64,000 bases of DNA. Origin: JAWKHR01 sp041394725 (GTDB lineage Bacteria > Acidobacteriota > Vicinamibacteria > Vicinamibacterales > SCN-69-37). The stretch covers positions 62,001-126,000 of the forward strand of contig JAWKHR010000016.1 of the NCBI GenBank assembly GCA_041394725.1, written 5' to 3'. Under the pieces are notes generated by a model, which saw only the letters and a list, made by a program, of their open reading frames with translations, was not told where the DNA came from and made no database searches. This document shows, piece after piece, positions 1 to 9,247 of this stretch. The first letter of the stretch is position 1. Every line of letters begins with the position of its first letter. The position numbers and the translations under genes were made by a program.

Positions 1-1
1 C

Positions 2-1234
2 GTGGTCACGGTCGAGCTGGCCGTCCGGAACGGCTCGTTCACGGAGCCGCCGGAGCTGAACGGCCTCTCGCATCTCTACGAACACATGTTCTTCTCGCCG
101 AACCAGGCGATGATCGACGGCCGCAGCGACAGCACGGACACGAGCCGGCTGGGCATCTCGTTCAACGGCACGACGCGCGAGGAAGTCGTCGAGTACTACT
201 TCACGACGACGTCGCCGAACTTCCGGGCGGCGGCGCAGGTGCTGCGGGACTCGGCCATCGAGCCGGCGTTCCTCGAGCGCGCGTTCGCCCGCGAGCGCGA
301 GGTCGTCGTCGGCGAGATCGACCGGCAGGAGTCGAACCCGTTCGGCGTGCTGGGCAAGACCCTGTCGGACATGCTCTTCTACAAGTACCCGACGCGGAAG
401 CAGCCGGGCGGCACGCGCGAGACGGTGCGCGGCGCGACGACCGACATGATGCGGCTCATCCAGAACCGCTACTACGTGCCCAACAACTCCGCGGTCATCG
501 TCGCGGGCGACGTCCGGGCCGACCTGGCCTTCAGCACGATCGAGGAGATGTTCGGGGGGTGGCCGAGGCGGGCGGTGGACCCGTTCGTCGAGTTCCCGAT
601 GGTCGAGCACCCGCCGCTCGCGGGGAGCGAGGCGAAGATCCTGACGGGGCCGGTCCAGAACATCGTCCTCGAGTTCGGCTGGCAGGGGCCCTCGGTCGGC
701 AAGGACGACGCGGGGACGTACGCGGCCGACGTGTTCTCGTTCATTCTCAGCCAGCCCGACTCGCGGTTCCAGCGCGCGCTGGTGGACTCGGGCCTGGCGG
801 CGGGCGTGGGCTTCGGGTACTACACGCAGCGCAACGTCGGGCCGATCACGCTGCTCCTGCAGACGACGCCCGACCGCGCGCACGCGGCGATCGACGCGGT
901 GAACCGGGAGATCTCGCACTTCGCGGATCCGGACTACTTCACCGACGACGAACTGCAGCACGCCAAGGCGCTGCTCGAGGCCGACGACCTCTTCTCGCGC
1001 GAGAAGCTCTCGGAGTACGTGCACACGGTCGCGTTCTGGTGGTCGTCGGCCGGCACGGAGTACTTCCGCGGCTACCTCGGGCGCCTGCGGGCGGTCACGC
1101 GCAGGGACATCGACAGCTACCTGCACCGGTACATCCTGGGCGCGCCGCGCGTGGGCGTCGCGCTCCTCTCGGAGGACGCGTTGAGCACCTCGAAGCTGAA
1201 GGAAGCGGACCTGCTTCCGGGGAAGTCGTCGTGA
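2..1234 (+). CDS. M16 family zinc peptidase, catalytic subunit (5' partial)
   Basis: M16 (pitrilysin/processing-peptidase) homologue. The inverted zinc motif HxxEH is visible as HLYEH near residue 24, and a downstream glutamate in VVGEIDRQ (about residue 105) fits the third zinc ligand, so this copy looks catalytically competent. The reading frame is open to the window edge and the usual N-terminal export signal is absent, so the true start probably lies upstream. Its stop overlaps the GTG of the next gene (GTGA), which encodes an M16 homologue without HxxEH; the two probably form the active/inactive pair common in bacterial M16 enzymes. Substrate cannot be inferred. Confidence 0.9.
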   Translation: MVTVELAVRNGSFTEPPELNGLSHLYEHMFFSPNQAMIDGRSDSTDTSRLGISFNGTTREEVVEYYFTTTSPNFRAAAQVLRDSAIEPAFLERAFAREREVVVGEIDRQESNPFGVLGKTLSDMLFYKYPTRKQPGGTRETVRGATTDMMRLIQNRYYVPNNSAVIVAGDVRADLAFSTIEEMFGGWPRRAVDPFVEFPMVEHPPLAGSEAKILTGPVQNIVLEFGWQGPSVGKDDAGTYAADVFSFILSQPDSRFQRALVDSGLAAGVGFGYYTQRNVGPITLLLQTTPDRAHAAIDAVNREISHFADPDYFTDDELQHAKALLEADDLFSREKLSEYVHTVAFWWSSAGTEYFRGYLGRLRAVTRRDIDSYLHRYILGAPRVGVALLSEDALSTSKLKEADLLPGKSS

Positions 1235-2676
1235 AGGCGCCGCGGATCGGCGTCGCGGCGTTGGCCGGCCTCCTGAGCCTCGGGGCCATCGGGCCGGTGG
1301 CGGCGACCGCGCCGTCGCAGGCGGCGGCCCTGGCCCAGGCGGCCGGCGCGGTGGACCCGGCCGTCGCGCAGTTCGAGGTGAACGGGCTCGAGGTGATCCT
1401 CAAGTCGCGCCCGGGCAGCCAGACGGTCGCGGCGGGCCTCTTCATCAAGGGCGGCTCGCAGAACGTCACGCCGGCCACCGCCGGCCTCGAGGCGCTGATG
1501 CTCGACGTGGCCACCGAGGCCAGCGAGCACTACCCGCTCGCGCAGTTCCGCCGCGAGCTGGCGCGCACCGGCACGGTCGTCTCGTCGGGCATCAACTACG
1601 ACTACTCGGCGTTCACGCTCGGCTGCACGCGCGACCACTTCGACAGCGCCTGGGCCCTGTTCACCGACGCCGCACTGCACCCCAGCTTCCTCGCGAGCGA
1701 CTTCACGCGCGTGCGGGACCGGCGGCTGGTCGGTCTCGAAGGGGCCGACGACGTGGCGGAGGGCGCGCTGGCGACGCTCATGAGCGACGTGATCTACGCC
1801 CATCATCCGTACGCGGCCGATCCCAGCGGCACGCTGGAGTCGGTGCGGTCGCTGACCGTGGACGACATGAAGGCGCTGCACAAGCGCCTCATGGTCACCT
1901 CGCGGCTGTTGCTCGTGATGGTGGGGGACCTGACCCCCGCCGACGTCCGCGCCAAGGTGCAGGCGGCGTTCGGGGCGGTGCCGAAGGGCGACTATCGGTG
2001 GGCGCCGCCGCCGACGCTCGCGTTCGACGCGCCCACCGTGCTGGTGCGGTCGCGCGACCTGCCGACGAACTACATCCAGGGCGTCTACGGCGCGCCGTCG
2101 CCGGCCTCGGAGGACCTCGACGCGATGCGCATCGCGAACGCCGTGCTGCGCGGCCGCGTCTTCGACGCCGTTCGGACGCGACGAGCCCTGTCCTATGCGC
2201 CGGACGCGTTCCTCTCCAGCCAGGCCGCGAACATCGGCGGCGTGTCGGTCACGGCCGTGGACGTGAACCAGACGGTCTCGGTCATGCTGCGTGAGATCGA
2301 CCGGCTGCGGACGCGCGAGGCGCCCGACGAGGAGGTCCACGACACGATCCGGCAGTTCCTGACGACGTACTACGTCGGCCAGGAGACCAACGCCGCGCAG
2401 GCGGGGACGCTCGCGAATGCCGAGCTCATCGGGTCCGGCTGGAAGTCGGCCGAGACGCTGCTCGACCGGATCACGGCGGTCACCCCGGCCGACGTGCGCC
2501 GCGTGGCGGCGCGCTACATGCGGAACCTGCAGTTCGTCGTGCTCGGTCCCGCCACCGACGTGGACAAGTCCATCTTCCTGCAGGGCGGCGGGCTCGTGCC
2601 GGCCGGCGCTCCGGCGGCACCCGTGTTCGCGTTCCCGCCCCCGCGGGTGGCCGTGGCGGCGGCCGGAGCGCGCTAG
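1231..2676 (+). CDS. M16 family peptidase-like protein, non-catalytic partner
   Basis: Protein of 481 aa from a GTG start overlapping the stop of the upstream M16 gene by 4 nt. The N-terminus has a signal-peptide-like hydrophobic stretch (residues about 8-25) ending in an Ala-rich region, suggesting export. The M16 fold is recognisable (GGSQN near the start of the domain, late LLVMVGDLTP strand), but the zinc motif is missing: the aligned segment reads AGLEALML. It is therefore expected to be a structural or regulatory partner of the active subunit. The start was chosen because of the translational coupling; the same frame is open further upstream but only antiparallel to the real first gene. 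Confidence 0.88.
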   Translation: MKAPRIGVAALAGLLSLGAIGPVAATAPSQAAALAQAAGAVDPAVAQFEVNGLEVILKSRPGSQTVAAGLFIKGGSQNVTPATAGLEALMLDVATEASEHYPLAQFRRELARTGTVVSSGINYDYSAFTLGCTRDHFDSAWALFTDAALHPSFLASDFTRVRDRRLVGLEGADDVAEGALATLMSDVIYAHHPYAADPSGTLESVRSLTVDDMKALHKRLMVTSRLLLVMVGDLTPADVRAKVQAAFGAVPKGDYRWAPPPTLAFDAPTVLVRSRDLPTNYIQGVYGAPSPASEDLDAMRIANAVLRGRVFDAVRTRRALSYAPDAFLSSQAANIGGVSVTAVDVNQTVSVMLREIDRLRTREAPDEEVHDTIRQFLTTYYVGQETNAAQAGTLANAELIGSGWKSAETLLDRITAVTPADVRRVAARYMRNLQFVVLGPATDVDKSIFLQGGGLVPAGAPAAPVFAFPPPRVAVAAAGAR

Positions 2677-2678
2677 GC

Positions 2679-3581
2679 GTGCTGGGGCAGCTCGAGGCGC
2701 TGCTCGATCCGGGCGACATCCAGGCGGCCGTCCTCGTGGCGATCCCGCGCGTGCTCGCGGCGATCGTCGTCCTCCTCGTCTTCTGGGGCCTCAAGCGCGT
2801 CACGCAGCCCGCGCTCCAGGCGGCGCTGCGGCGCGGTGGCCTCGACGAGGCGCTCGTGCGCCTGCTCGCGCGCAACGTCTACGGCGGCGCGCTGATGGTG
2901 GTCGGGATCGTCATGGCCGCCGGCCAGCTCGGCATCAACGTCACCGCGGCGCTTGCGAGCATCGGCGTGGCGGGCATCGCGGTGGGGTTCGCGGCCCAGG
3001 ACTCGCTCGCGAACATGATCGCGGGCTTCACGGTCTTCTGGGACAAGCCCTTCCGCGTGGGGGACGTCGTCGAGGTCGCCGACGAGTACGGGAAGGTCGT
3101 GGAGATCACCTTGCGGTCCACGCGGATCCGCACGCTCGACAACACCTACGTGGTCATCCCCAACAAGACGATCATCGACAGCGTGCTCGTCAACCACTCC
3201 AAGCATGGCGAGATGCGGGTGAACGTGCCGATCGACATCGCCTACAAGGAGTTCATCCCGAAGGCCCGTGAGGTGCTGCTCGCGGCCGCCGCGGGCGTCC
3301 CGGGCGTGATGACAGATCCGGCGCCGGACGTCATCGTGAAGGAGCTGGCCGGGTCCGGCGTCAGCCTGCAGGTCCGTGTGTGGGTGCGCGACGCCGAGCG
3401 GGCCAAGCCGGTGTTCTTCGCCGTGCTCGAGGCCTCGAAGCTGGCGTGCGACGCGGCCGGCATCCAGATCCCGTTCCCGCACCTGCAGCTGTTCGTCGAG
3501 AACGTCGAGCAGCGCGTGCTCGACCACACCGAGGCAGTCGCCTCCCGCCTGATCGGCCGCGGCGGCGCCTCCCGCAACTGA
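2679..3581 (+). CDS. Small-conductance mechanosensitive channel, MscS family
   Basis: 300 aa, close to the usual size of short MscS channels. Two hydrophobic N-terminal segments (about residues 15-35 and 60-80) precede the Gly/Ala-rich pore helix TM3, seen as IGVAGIAVGFAAQDSLANM. The beta domain follows, with the FRVGDVVEV and IPNKTIIDS motifs typical of MscS, and then the alpha/beta C-terminal domain. It likely opens under membrane tension to release solutes during osmotic downshock. GTG start 2 nt after the M16 stop, so it is probably co-transcribed with the peptidase pair. Confidence 0.92.
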   Translation: MLGQLEALLDPGDIQAAVLVAIPRVLAAIVVLLVFWGLKRVTQPALQAALRRGGLDEALVRLLARNVYGGALMVVGIVMAAGQLGINVTAALASIGVAGIAVGFAAQDSLANMIAGFTVFWDKPFRVGDVVEVADEYGKVVEITLRSTRIRTLDNTYVVIPNKTIIDSVLVNHSKHGEMRVNVPIDIAYKEFIPKAREVLLAAAAGVPGVMTDPAPDVIVKELAGSGVSLQVRVWVRDAERAKPVFFAVLEASKLACDAAGIQIPFPHLQLFVENVEQRVLDHTEAVASRLIGRGGASRN

Positions 3582-3588
3582 TCCCCTG

Positions 3589-3612
3589 CCGTCGGCCGTG
3601 GACGGCCGGCGG
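3589..3612. terminator. GC-rich inverted repeat between convergent genes
   Basis: A near-perfect inverted repeat of about 11 bp (core CGGCCGT / ACGGCCG, with outer CCG / CGG) sits exactly between the MscS stop and the stop of the convergent GGDEF-EAL gene. There is no T-run on either strand, so it may be a bidirectional hairpin-type end point or simply a stabilising 3' structure. Confidence 0.4.
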
Positions 3613-3617
3613 ACCGC

Positions 3618-5900
3618 CTACTGAATCGTCTGGGTCGGGACCTGGAAGAGCTCGGCGCGTGCCGGCGCCAGCGCGGCGAGGTCCGCTCCCTCCGCCGGCA
3701 CATCGGGGCGCCCGACCGGGGCCGGGACGGCGGCGGCCTGGCGGGGTGGTGGCAGCCATGTGCTCGGTCGTCCCAGCAGCAGGGTCGCCCGGTCGGCCGA
3801 CATCGGGCGCGCGAACTGGTACCCCTGGCCGAGCTCGCACCCGAGCTGGGCGAGCTGGGCGCACTGGGCGGCGGTCTCGACCCCCTCGGCCGTGACGGTC
3901 AGTCCCAGCTGGCCGGCCAGCGTGACGATCGCGCTGAGGATGGCGGGCTGCCGGCGGGTCCGGCTCAGGAACGACCGATCCAGCTTGATGCCGGAGATCG
4001 GCAGCTCGTGCAGGCACGACAAGGACGAGTAGCCGGTGCCGAAGTCGTCGAGGACGATCCGCAGGCCGGCCTCGCGGGCGCGTTCGAGCGCGGTGATCGT
4101 CCGCGCGTAGTCCTGCATCGCGGCCGACTCGGTGATCTCCAGCACGATCTGGCCGGGCTCGAGGCCGGCGTCGTCGATCAGGCGGAGCAGCGACTGCAGG
4201 AACTCGGGATCGAGCACCTGCTGCGCGGCGAAGTTGATGTTGACCGACAGCTCCGGCCCGCTCGGGCGCGCCGACTGCCACTCGCCGAGCTGCCGGCAGA
4301 CCTCGGCGAAGAACCGCCGGCCCACCGGCATGATCAGGCCCTCCGCCTCGAGCACGGAGATGAACTCGCTCGACGCGATCACGCCGCGGGACGGATGCTG
4401 CCAGCGAAGCAGCGCCTCGAAGCCCGCGAGCTCGCCGGTGACCAGGTTGACGATGGGCTGGTAGTAGGGGAGGAACTCGCACCGCTCGACGGCGAGGCGC
4501 AGTTCCGAGTCGAGCTGCTGCCGGCTCTGCACCTGCTGGTGCAGCGAGGTGTCGAAGAGCTCGGCGCGCGACTTGCCGAGCGACTTCGCGCGATACATCG
4601 CGAGGTCGGCCTCGCGCAGGATGTCCTCGGGGCCGGCGCAGTCGGCGGATCCGAGGGCGACGCCGACGCTCGCCGACACGACCGCGCGCCGGCCGCTGAG
4701 GTCGAACGGCTGGCCGAAGAGCGCCTGCACGAGCTGGGCGACGTGCATCGCCTCCGACTGGCCCTGCACCTCGTCGAGCAGGATGACGAACTCGTCTCCG
4801 CCGAGGCGGGCCAGCAGGTCCCCGGGCGGACGCGGCAGATGCGACGGCCGCGGGAACAGGTCGGCCCGGCGCAGCAGGCCCTGCAGCCGGCCCGCGGCGG
4901 CCTGCAGGAGCTCGTCGCCCGCCTGGTGTCCGAGCACGTCGTTGACCTGCTTGAACCCGTCGAAGTCGATGAAGAGCACCGCGAACCGGCTGTGCGACGC
5001 CCGGCGGCAGCGATCGATCGCGCGCTCGATGGCGTCGTGCAGCAGGAGCCGGTTGGGGAGCCCGGTGAGGACGTCGAGGCCCTTGTGCTGGCGCGCGACG
5101 CGGAGCTTCTCCTGCTCGTCGCCGATGCGCCGCAGGTAGGCGCGGTACCCGAGGAAGGTCAGCAGGAAAGGCGTGGTGACCAGGATGGCCGTCAGGAAGC
5201 CGCTGCGGTCGATGACCACGGCGCCGCCGCCCACGATGGCGGCCGAGATGAAGTAGCTCGGCCCGCTCAGCAGGAAGTCGCGTTGCCAGACGTCCGCGAC
5301 GCGCTGGCCGGTGGCCAGCGCAATCGCGCCGGCGACCAGGCCCGTGTTGGCCAGGAAGTACGCGAGCGCGGCGCCGGCGAGCGGCGCGGCCAGCGGATGC
5401 GCGACCGGGCTGCCGGGTGTGCCGCCGAGCGACGCGAAGGTCAGGCCGGCGGCCTCGACCGTGAGGACGCCGCACGCCACGCTGAACAGCCGCCGGCGGA
5501 GGTCCATCGGCGTGCGTCGTTCCAGCCGGTAGGTGCACTGCGTCCAGATGCCCGCCGCCACGGCGATGGCCGTGGCGTGCGGCCCGACCGAAACCAGGCC
5601 GAGGAACCCGACCGCATAGCCGAGCGTCATCGTCGCGCTGTCCTGCGACAGCCGCAGGTCCAGCTTGAAGAGGGACGTCAGGATCGCGAGCGCCACCAGG
5701 CCGCCCAGCCAGACCGGATCGGCCTGCATCGCCCGGGGCGCCACGCCGACGAGCACCAGGCCGCCGGCCGCCATCACCAGGTTCGTGTAGAGGTGCAGCC
5801 ACCGCTCGGGGCGGTTCTCGGTGGGCAGGATCGCCGCGCGGGCCTCGTCGGCCCATCGCAGCGGGGTGGCCACCATGGGGGCCCAGTCGCGCCTCGGCAT
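3618..5900 (-). CDS. Membrane-bound GGDEF-EAL cyclic-di-GMP protein
   Basis: About 760 aa from the ATG; a GTG 15 nt upstream is an alternative start. Residues about 35-260 contain six to eight hydrophobic segments, a membrane sensor of MASE-like type. The GGDEF domain has the intact signature LGGDEFVILL (about residue 367) and the EAL domain has FEALLRWQHP (about residue 495), DDFGTGYSS and the ETAAQ region, so both synthase and hydrolase activity are possible. An unusual Pro-rich insertion of about 16 residues (FPRPSHLPRPPGD) separates the RxxD-like segment from GGDEF. Divergent from the sigma-54 activator at 6109. Confidence 0.92.
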   Translation of the reverse strand: MPRRDWAPMVATPLRWADEARAAILPTENRPERWLHLYTNLVMAAGGLVLVGVAPRAMQADPVWLGGLVALAILTSLFKLDLRLSQDSATMTLGYAVGFLGLVSVGPHATAIAVAAGIWTQCTYRLERRTPMDLRRRLFSVACGVLTVEAAGLTFASLGGTPGSPVAHPLAAPLAGAALAYFLANTGLVAGAIALATGQRVADVWQRDFLLSGPSYFISAAIVGGGAVVIDRSGFLTAILVTTPFLLTFLGYRAYLRRIGDEQEKLRVARQHKGLDVLTGLPNRLLLHDAIERAIDRCRRASHSRFAVLFIDFDGFKQVNDVLGHQAGDELLQAAAGRLQGLLRRADLFPRPSHLPRPPGDLLARLGGDEFVILLDEVQGQSEAMHVAQLVQALFGQPFDLSGRRAVVSASVGVALGSADCAGPEDILREADLAMYRAKSLGKSRAELFDTSLHQQVQSRQQLDSELRLAVERCEFLPYYQPIVNLVTGELAGFEALLRWQHPSRGVIASSEFISVLEAEGLIMPVGRRFFAEVCRQLGEWQSARPSGPELSVNINFAAQQVLDPEFLQSLLRLIDDAGLEPGQIVLEITESAAMQDYARTITALERAREAGLRIVLDDFGTGYSSLSCLHELPISGIKLDRSFLSRTRRQPAILSAIVTLAGQLGLTVTAEGVETAAQCAQLAQLGCELGQGYQFARPMSADRATLLLGRPSTWLPPPRQAAAVPAPVGRPDVPAEGADLAALAPARAELFQVPTQTIQ

Positions 5901-6108
5901 CAGAATCGGTTCCACGGCGCCGGCTGCGGCGCCTTCCGTCAGGACAGGAGCAAGGGGCGTACCCGCGGGACCTGTGCCCGTAAACGACTGTCAATGCAGG
6001 GGGATTTGGCGCCCGCCTCCCTCGCGGACGGCCGGACCCCCGAATTGGCGATCCCGGACCGCCGAAAAAGCGGTGCAGCCGGAGCCATCGCGGCCGATTA
6101 CCCCTGCG

Positions 6109-9100
6109 ATGAACCACCTGCTGCCGTGGCTGACCGACCACGTGCGCGGCGCCGCTGAGAAATGCGGCGCGCTGGGCGCGTCGGTCTACGTCCCGACCCC
6201 GTGGAATCCTTCCGAGCCTGGCATTCTCGTGCACGTGGGCGACGCGGCGCCGCTGCCCGAGATGTCGAGCCTGGAGGGCGCGGCCGGCTTCGCACAGGAG
6301 GCCGCGGCCGGCCTCGGCCCGCCGGATGGCCAGGGCGGCGCGGCGGCCGCGGTGCTCCCCAGCGCGGTTCCGGAGGGCTGTTATCTGCCCATTCCGCTGC
6401 TGGCCACGCTCTGGCACCGTGGCACGATGGCCGCCGGGCCCGAACCGGGGGCTGGTCGATCACGTCGCCTGGCGGACCGGCTGGGCGGACCGCCCATCGT
6501 CGGCTGGCTGGGCCTGCGCTTCGCCGAGGCCCCGAAGCCGGTCGAAAACGCGCGCGGCTGGCACTCGCTGCTGGAACTGGCGAGCGCGCTCGCGTCCACC
6601 TACGTCTGCTTCTACGGCATCCTGACCGACCCGGTGACGGGCCTGCCGGGGCGCGCCGAGCTGAACGGCATGCTCCGCGCCGAGCTGGACCGCGCCCACG
6701 CCAACCGCCTGCCGTTCTCGCTGCTGTTCGTGAAACTCGAACAGCTCGACGACGTCAACGAGCGGCTGGGGCGGCGGATGGGCGACGCGGCCCTGCGCGA
6801 GTTCCTGGACGAACTGCACGACACGCTGCGCCGGTCGGACACGGTGATGCGCTACGGTGCGTCGGTCTTCGCCCTGCCGCTGCGCGACGTCACCTCGAGC
6901 GGCGCGATGGTCGTGGGCGAGAAGATCCAGCGCCGGATGGGGCGGCGTGTCTTCCTCGACGGTGCCGTGCACCTGCCGTGCGCGGTTGGCATCGCGTCCT
7001 GCGACGGGCTGGACGACCCGCCGCTCCAGCCACTCGACCTGCTCCGGCGCGCCGACCAGGCCCTCTCGGCGTCCCAGCGCGGCGGGGCCTCGCAGGTGGT
7101 GCTGTGGCGCGCCGACGGCGAAGTCGCCACGACCGCGCACCTCGATCCGCTCCTCGGGGTCTTCACCGGGCAGACCGAGCAGGACTACCGGAACATGCGC
7201 CTGCTGTGGGACGTGCTGCAGGCGGTCTCGCGGGCCACGGGCGCCGAACTCGCCGAGGCCGTGGTCGCCCGGCTGTTCGCCCTGTTCCGTGCGACCCGCG
7301 TCGCGCTGCTCGAACCGGCCGCCGACCGCGGCCTGACGCTCACGGTCGGCCAGCAGCGGCTCGCGGACTCTGGCGACGTGCGGCCGATGTCGGGCGCCGA
7401 CCTCACCGCCCATGAGCTGCGGCTCATCGAGGCCGCCGTCGACGGGCTCGCGTCGCGACGCGAGCGCATCGAGGCCGACGCCGCGGCCGGAACATCGGCC
7501 ACGCTGGCCGTCGCGGTGCCGTTGCTGATCGACGGCCGGGCGCTCGGCGCGCTCTACCTCCGCGGCGGCGCCGAGACGCTGCGGATCGACGACACCGACC
7601 TGCCGGTGCTCTCGAGCGTGGCCGCGCAGCTGGCGCTGGCCCTCGATCGGGCCGCGCTGGCCGAGCAGCAGCGCGCGCGGGAGCACCGGGAGCGCCAGCT
7701 GCTCAAGGCGGAGGTCGATCGCCTGCGCACGGTGCTCAAGCATTCACAGTTCCTCTTCCGGTCGAAGCCGATGGCGGCGCTCCTCGACACCACGCGCCGC
7801 GTGGCAGGCACCGACGCGACGGTGCTCATCACCGGCGAGAGCGGAACGGGCAAGGAGATGCTGGCCCACACGCTGCACGAGCTCAGCGGCCGCCGTGGCC
7901 GCCCGCTGGTGATCGTCGACTGCGGCGCGATTCCGGCCTCGCTCATCGACTCGGAGTTGTTCGGCCACGAGCGGGGCGCCTACACCGGTGCCGAACGGCG
8001 CACCGGCGGCCGGCTGGCGCAGGCCGACGGCGGGACCGTGTTCCTCGACGAGATCGGCGAGCTGCCGCTCGAGGTCCAGGCCAAGCTGCTGCGGTTCGTC
8101 CAGGAGAAGACCATCACGATGGTCGGCGGCACCCGCCCGCAGAAGGTCGACGTACGGATCGTCGCCGCCACGAACCGTCCCCTCGAGCACGAGGTCCGCG
8201 CCGGACGCTTCCGTGAGGACCTGTTCCACCGGCTCAACGTGGTCCGGTTGCGCGTGCCATCGCTGCGCGAACGCCCCGACGACGTCGTCTTCCTCGCCCG
8301 GCATTTCCTGGAGACGTTCTCGCAGCAGTACGCGAAGGCCGTCCGGTCGCTCGACCCGGCCGCCGAGCGGCGCCTCGAGTCGCACGACTGGCCGGGGAAC
8401 GTCCGCGAGCTGCAGAACACGGTGCTGCAGGCGGTCGTGCTGGCCGAGGGCGACGTCGTGCGCGCCGAAGACCTGCAGTTGCCGGATGGATCGCTGCAGG
8501 CGTTCGACGCGCCGGGGTCCGCCATGCCCGTACCCGTCACCTCCCCGACGTCCGGGACGCCGGCGACATCGGGCGCATCCGGCGCGTACCAATCCGGCGC
8601 GCCAGGCCTGCCCGATCGGCACGGCGCACCGATGACGCCTGTCGCGCCCGTGATGCCCCGGGCGCCGGTGGTTCCCGCGGGGACGCCGGAGCGGACCGGG
8701 ATGGCGATTCCCGGCTTCGACGACGCCTGGCGTGCGCTCGCGGATCGGCTGGCGGCCGAGATCACGCAGGCCGTCGGCGCGGGCGCAAGGCTCGGGCCGC
8801 CGCTGGGCAAGTGGCTGGCGCGGGATCTCGTCCTGGAAGCGCACGAGCAGGCGGGCGGGGTCGCCGCGCGCGCCGCGGTCGCGATCGGGGTGCCCGAGAC
8901 CACCTACTCGCGCCGGCTGCGCCAGGCGGAAGCCTCGGCGGCCAGCACGCGCGCGACCGCCTCGTGGTCCGCGGTCCGGTCCGCGCTCGGCGACGTCCTG
9001 CGCGCCGGAGGACGGCCGGACGGCAACCTGCTCGACCAGCTCGAGGATCTGCTGCTGGGATTGGTCGTCGCGCAGGTGCCCGACAGCATCGCCCGCATCG

Positions 9101-9198
9101 CGGGGCTGATGGGCGTGTCGGTGCCGACGATCAAGCGGCGGCTCGGTGGACGGCCCGCGGGCGCGTCGCGCCCGGGCGGCCCGCTCGTCACGGCCTGA
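6109..9198 (+). CDS. Sigma-54-dependent activator with degenerate GGDEF and GAF domains
   Basis: 1029 aa from ATG 6109; the frame is open further upstream but without homology. Order: unknown N-terminus (1-170), GGDEF-like domain (about 174-330), GAF-like domain (about 360-525), AAA+ sigma-54 interaction domain (about 545-790) with Walker A GESGTGKE (about 576), the sigma-54-contacting loop GAYTGA (about 623), Walker B-type FLDEIGEL and the arginine-finger region. A Pro/Ala/Thr-rich linker (about 800-865) and a C-terminal region with two possible HTH elements (PETTYSRRLRQAE and SVPTIKRRLGG) follow. The GGDEF active site reads GASVF, so it should not make c-di-GMP and may serve as a ligand sensor. 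Targets are unknown. Confidence 0.9.
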   Translation: MNHLLPWLTDHVRGAAEKCGALGASVYVPTPWNPSEPGILVHVGDAAPLPEMSSLEGAAGFAQEAAAGLGPPDGQGGAAAAVLPSAVPEGCYLPIPLLATLWHRGTMAAGPEPGAGRSRRLADRLGGPPIVGWLGLRFAEAPKPVENARGWHSLLELASALASTYVCFYGILTDPVTGLPGRAELNGMLRAELDRAHANRLPFSLLFVKLEQLDDVNERLGRRMGDAALREFLDELHDTLRRSDTVMRYGASVFALPLRDVTSSGAMVVGEKIQRRMGRRVFLDGAVHLPCAVGIASCDGLDDPPLQPLDLLRRADQALSASQRGGASQVVLWRADGEVATTAHLDPLLGVFTGQTEQDYRNMRLLWDVLQAVSRATGAELAEAVVARLFALFRATRVALLEPAADRGLTLTVGQQRLADSGDVRPMSGADLTAHELRLIEAAVDGLASRRERIEADAAAGTSATLAVAVPLLIDGRALGALYLRGGAETLRIDDTDLPVLSSVAAQLALALDRAALAEQQRAREHRERQLLKAEVDRLRTVLKHSQFLFRSKPMAALLDTTRRVAGTDATVLITGESGTGKEMLAHTLHELSGRRGRPLVIVDCGAIPASLIDSELFGHERGAYTGAERRTGGRLAQADGGTVFLDEIGELPLEVQAKLLRFVQEKTITMVGGTRPQKVDVRIVAATNRPLEHEVRAGRFREDLFHRLNVVRLRVPSLRERPDDVVFLARHFLETFSQQYAKAVRSLDPAAERRLESHDWPGNVRELQNTVLQAVVLAEGDVVRAEDLQLPDGSLQAFDAPGSAMPVPVTSPTSGTPATSGASGAYQSGAPGLPDRHGAPMTPVAPVMPRAPVVPAGTPERTGMAIPGFDDAWRALADRLAAEITQAVGAGARLGPPLGKWLARDLVLEAHEQAGGVAARAAVAIGVPETTYSRRLRQAEASAASTRATASWSAVRSALGDVLRAGGRPDGNLLDQLEDLLLGLVVAQVPDSIARIAGLMGVSVPTIKRRLGGRPAGASRPGGPLVTA

Positions 9199-9247
9199 GC
9201 CGCCCGGCGCCAGAAGCCGATCCGGTCTCGCGGCGCGCGCCTGGTGC

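Noticed and set aside
3361..6417. Very long antisense frame across the GGDEF-EAL gene
   Set aside because: Arg/Pro/Ala-rich composition with no domains; a GC-rich third-position shadow of the real gene at 3618-5900.
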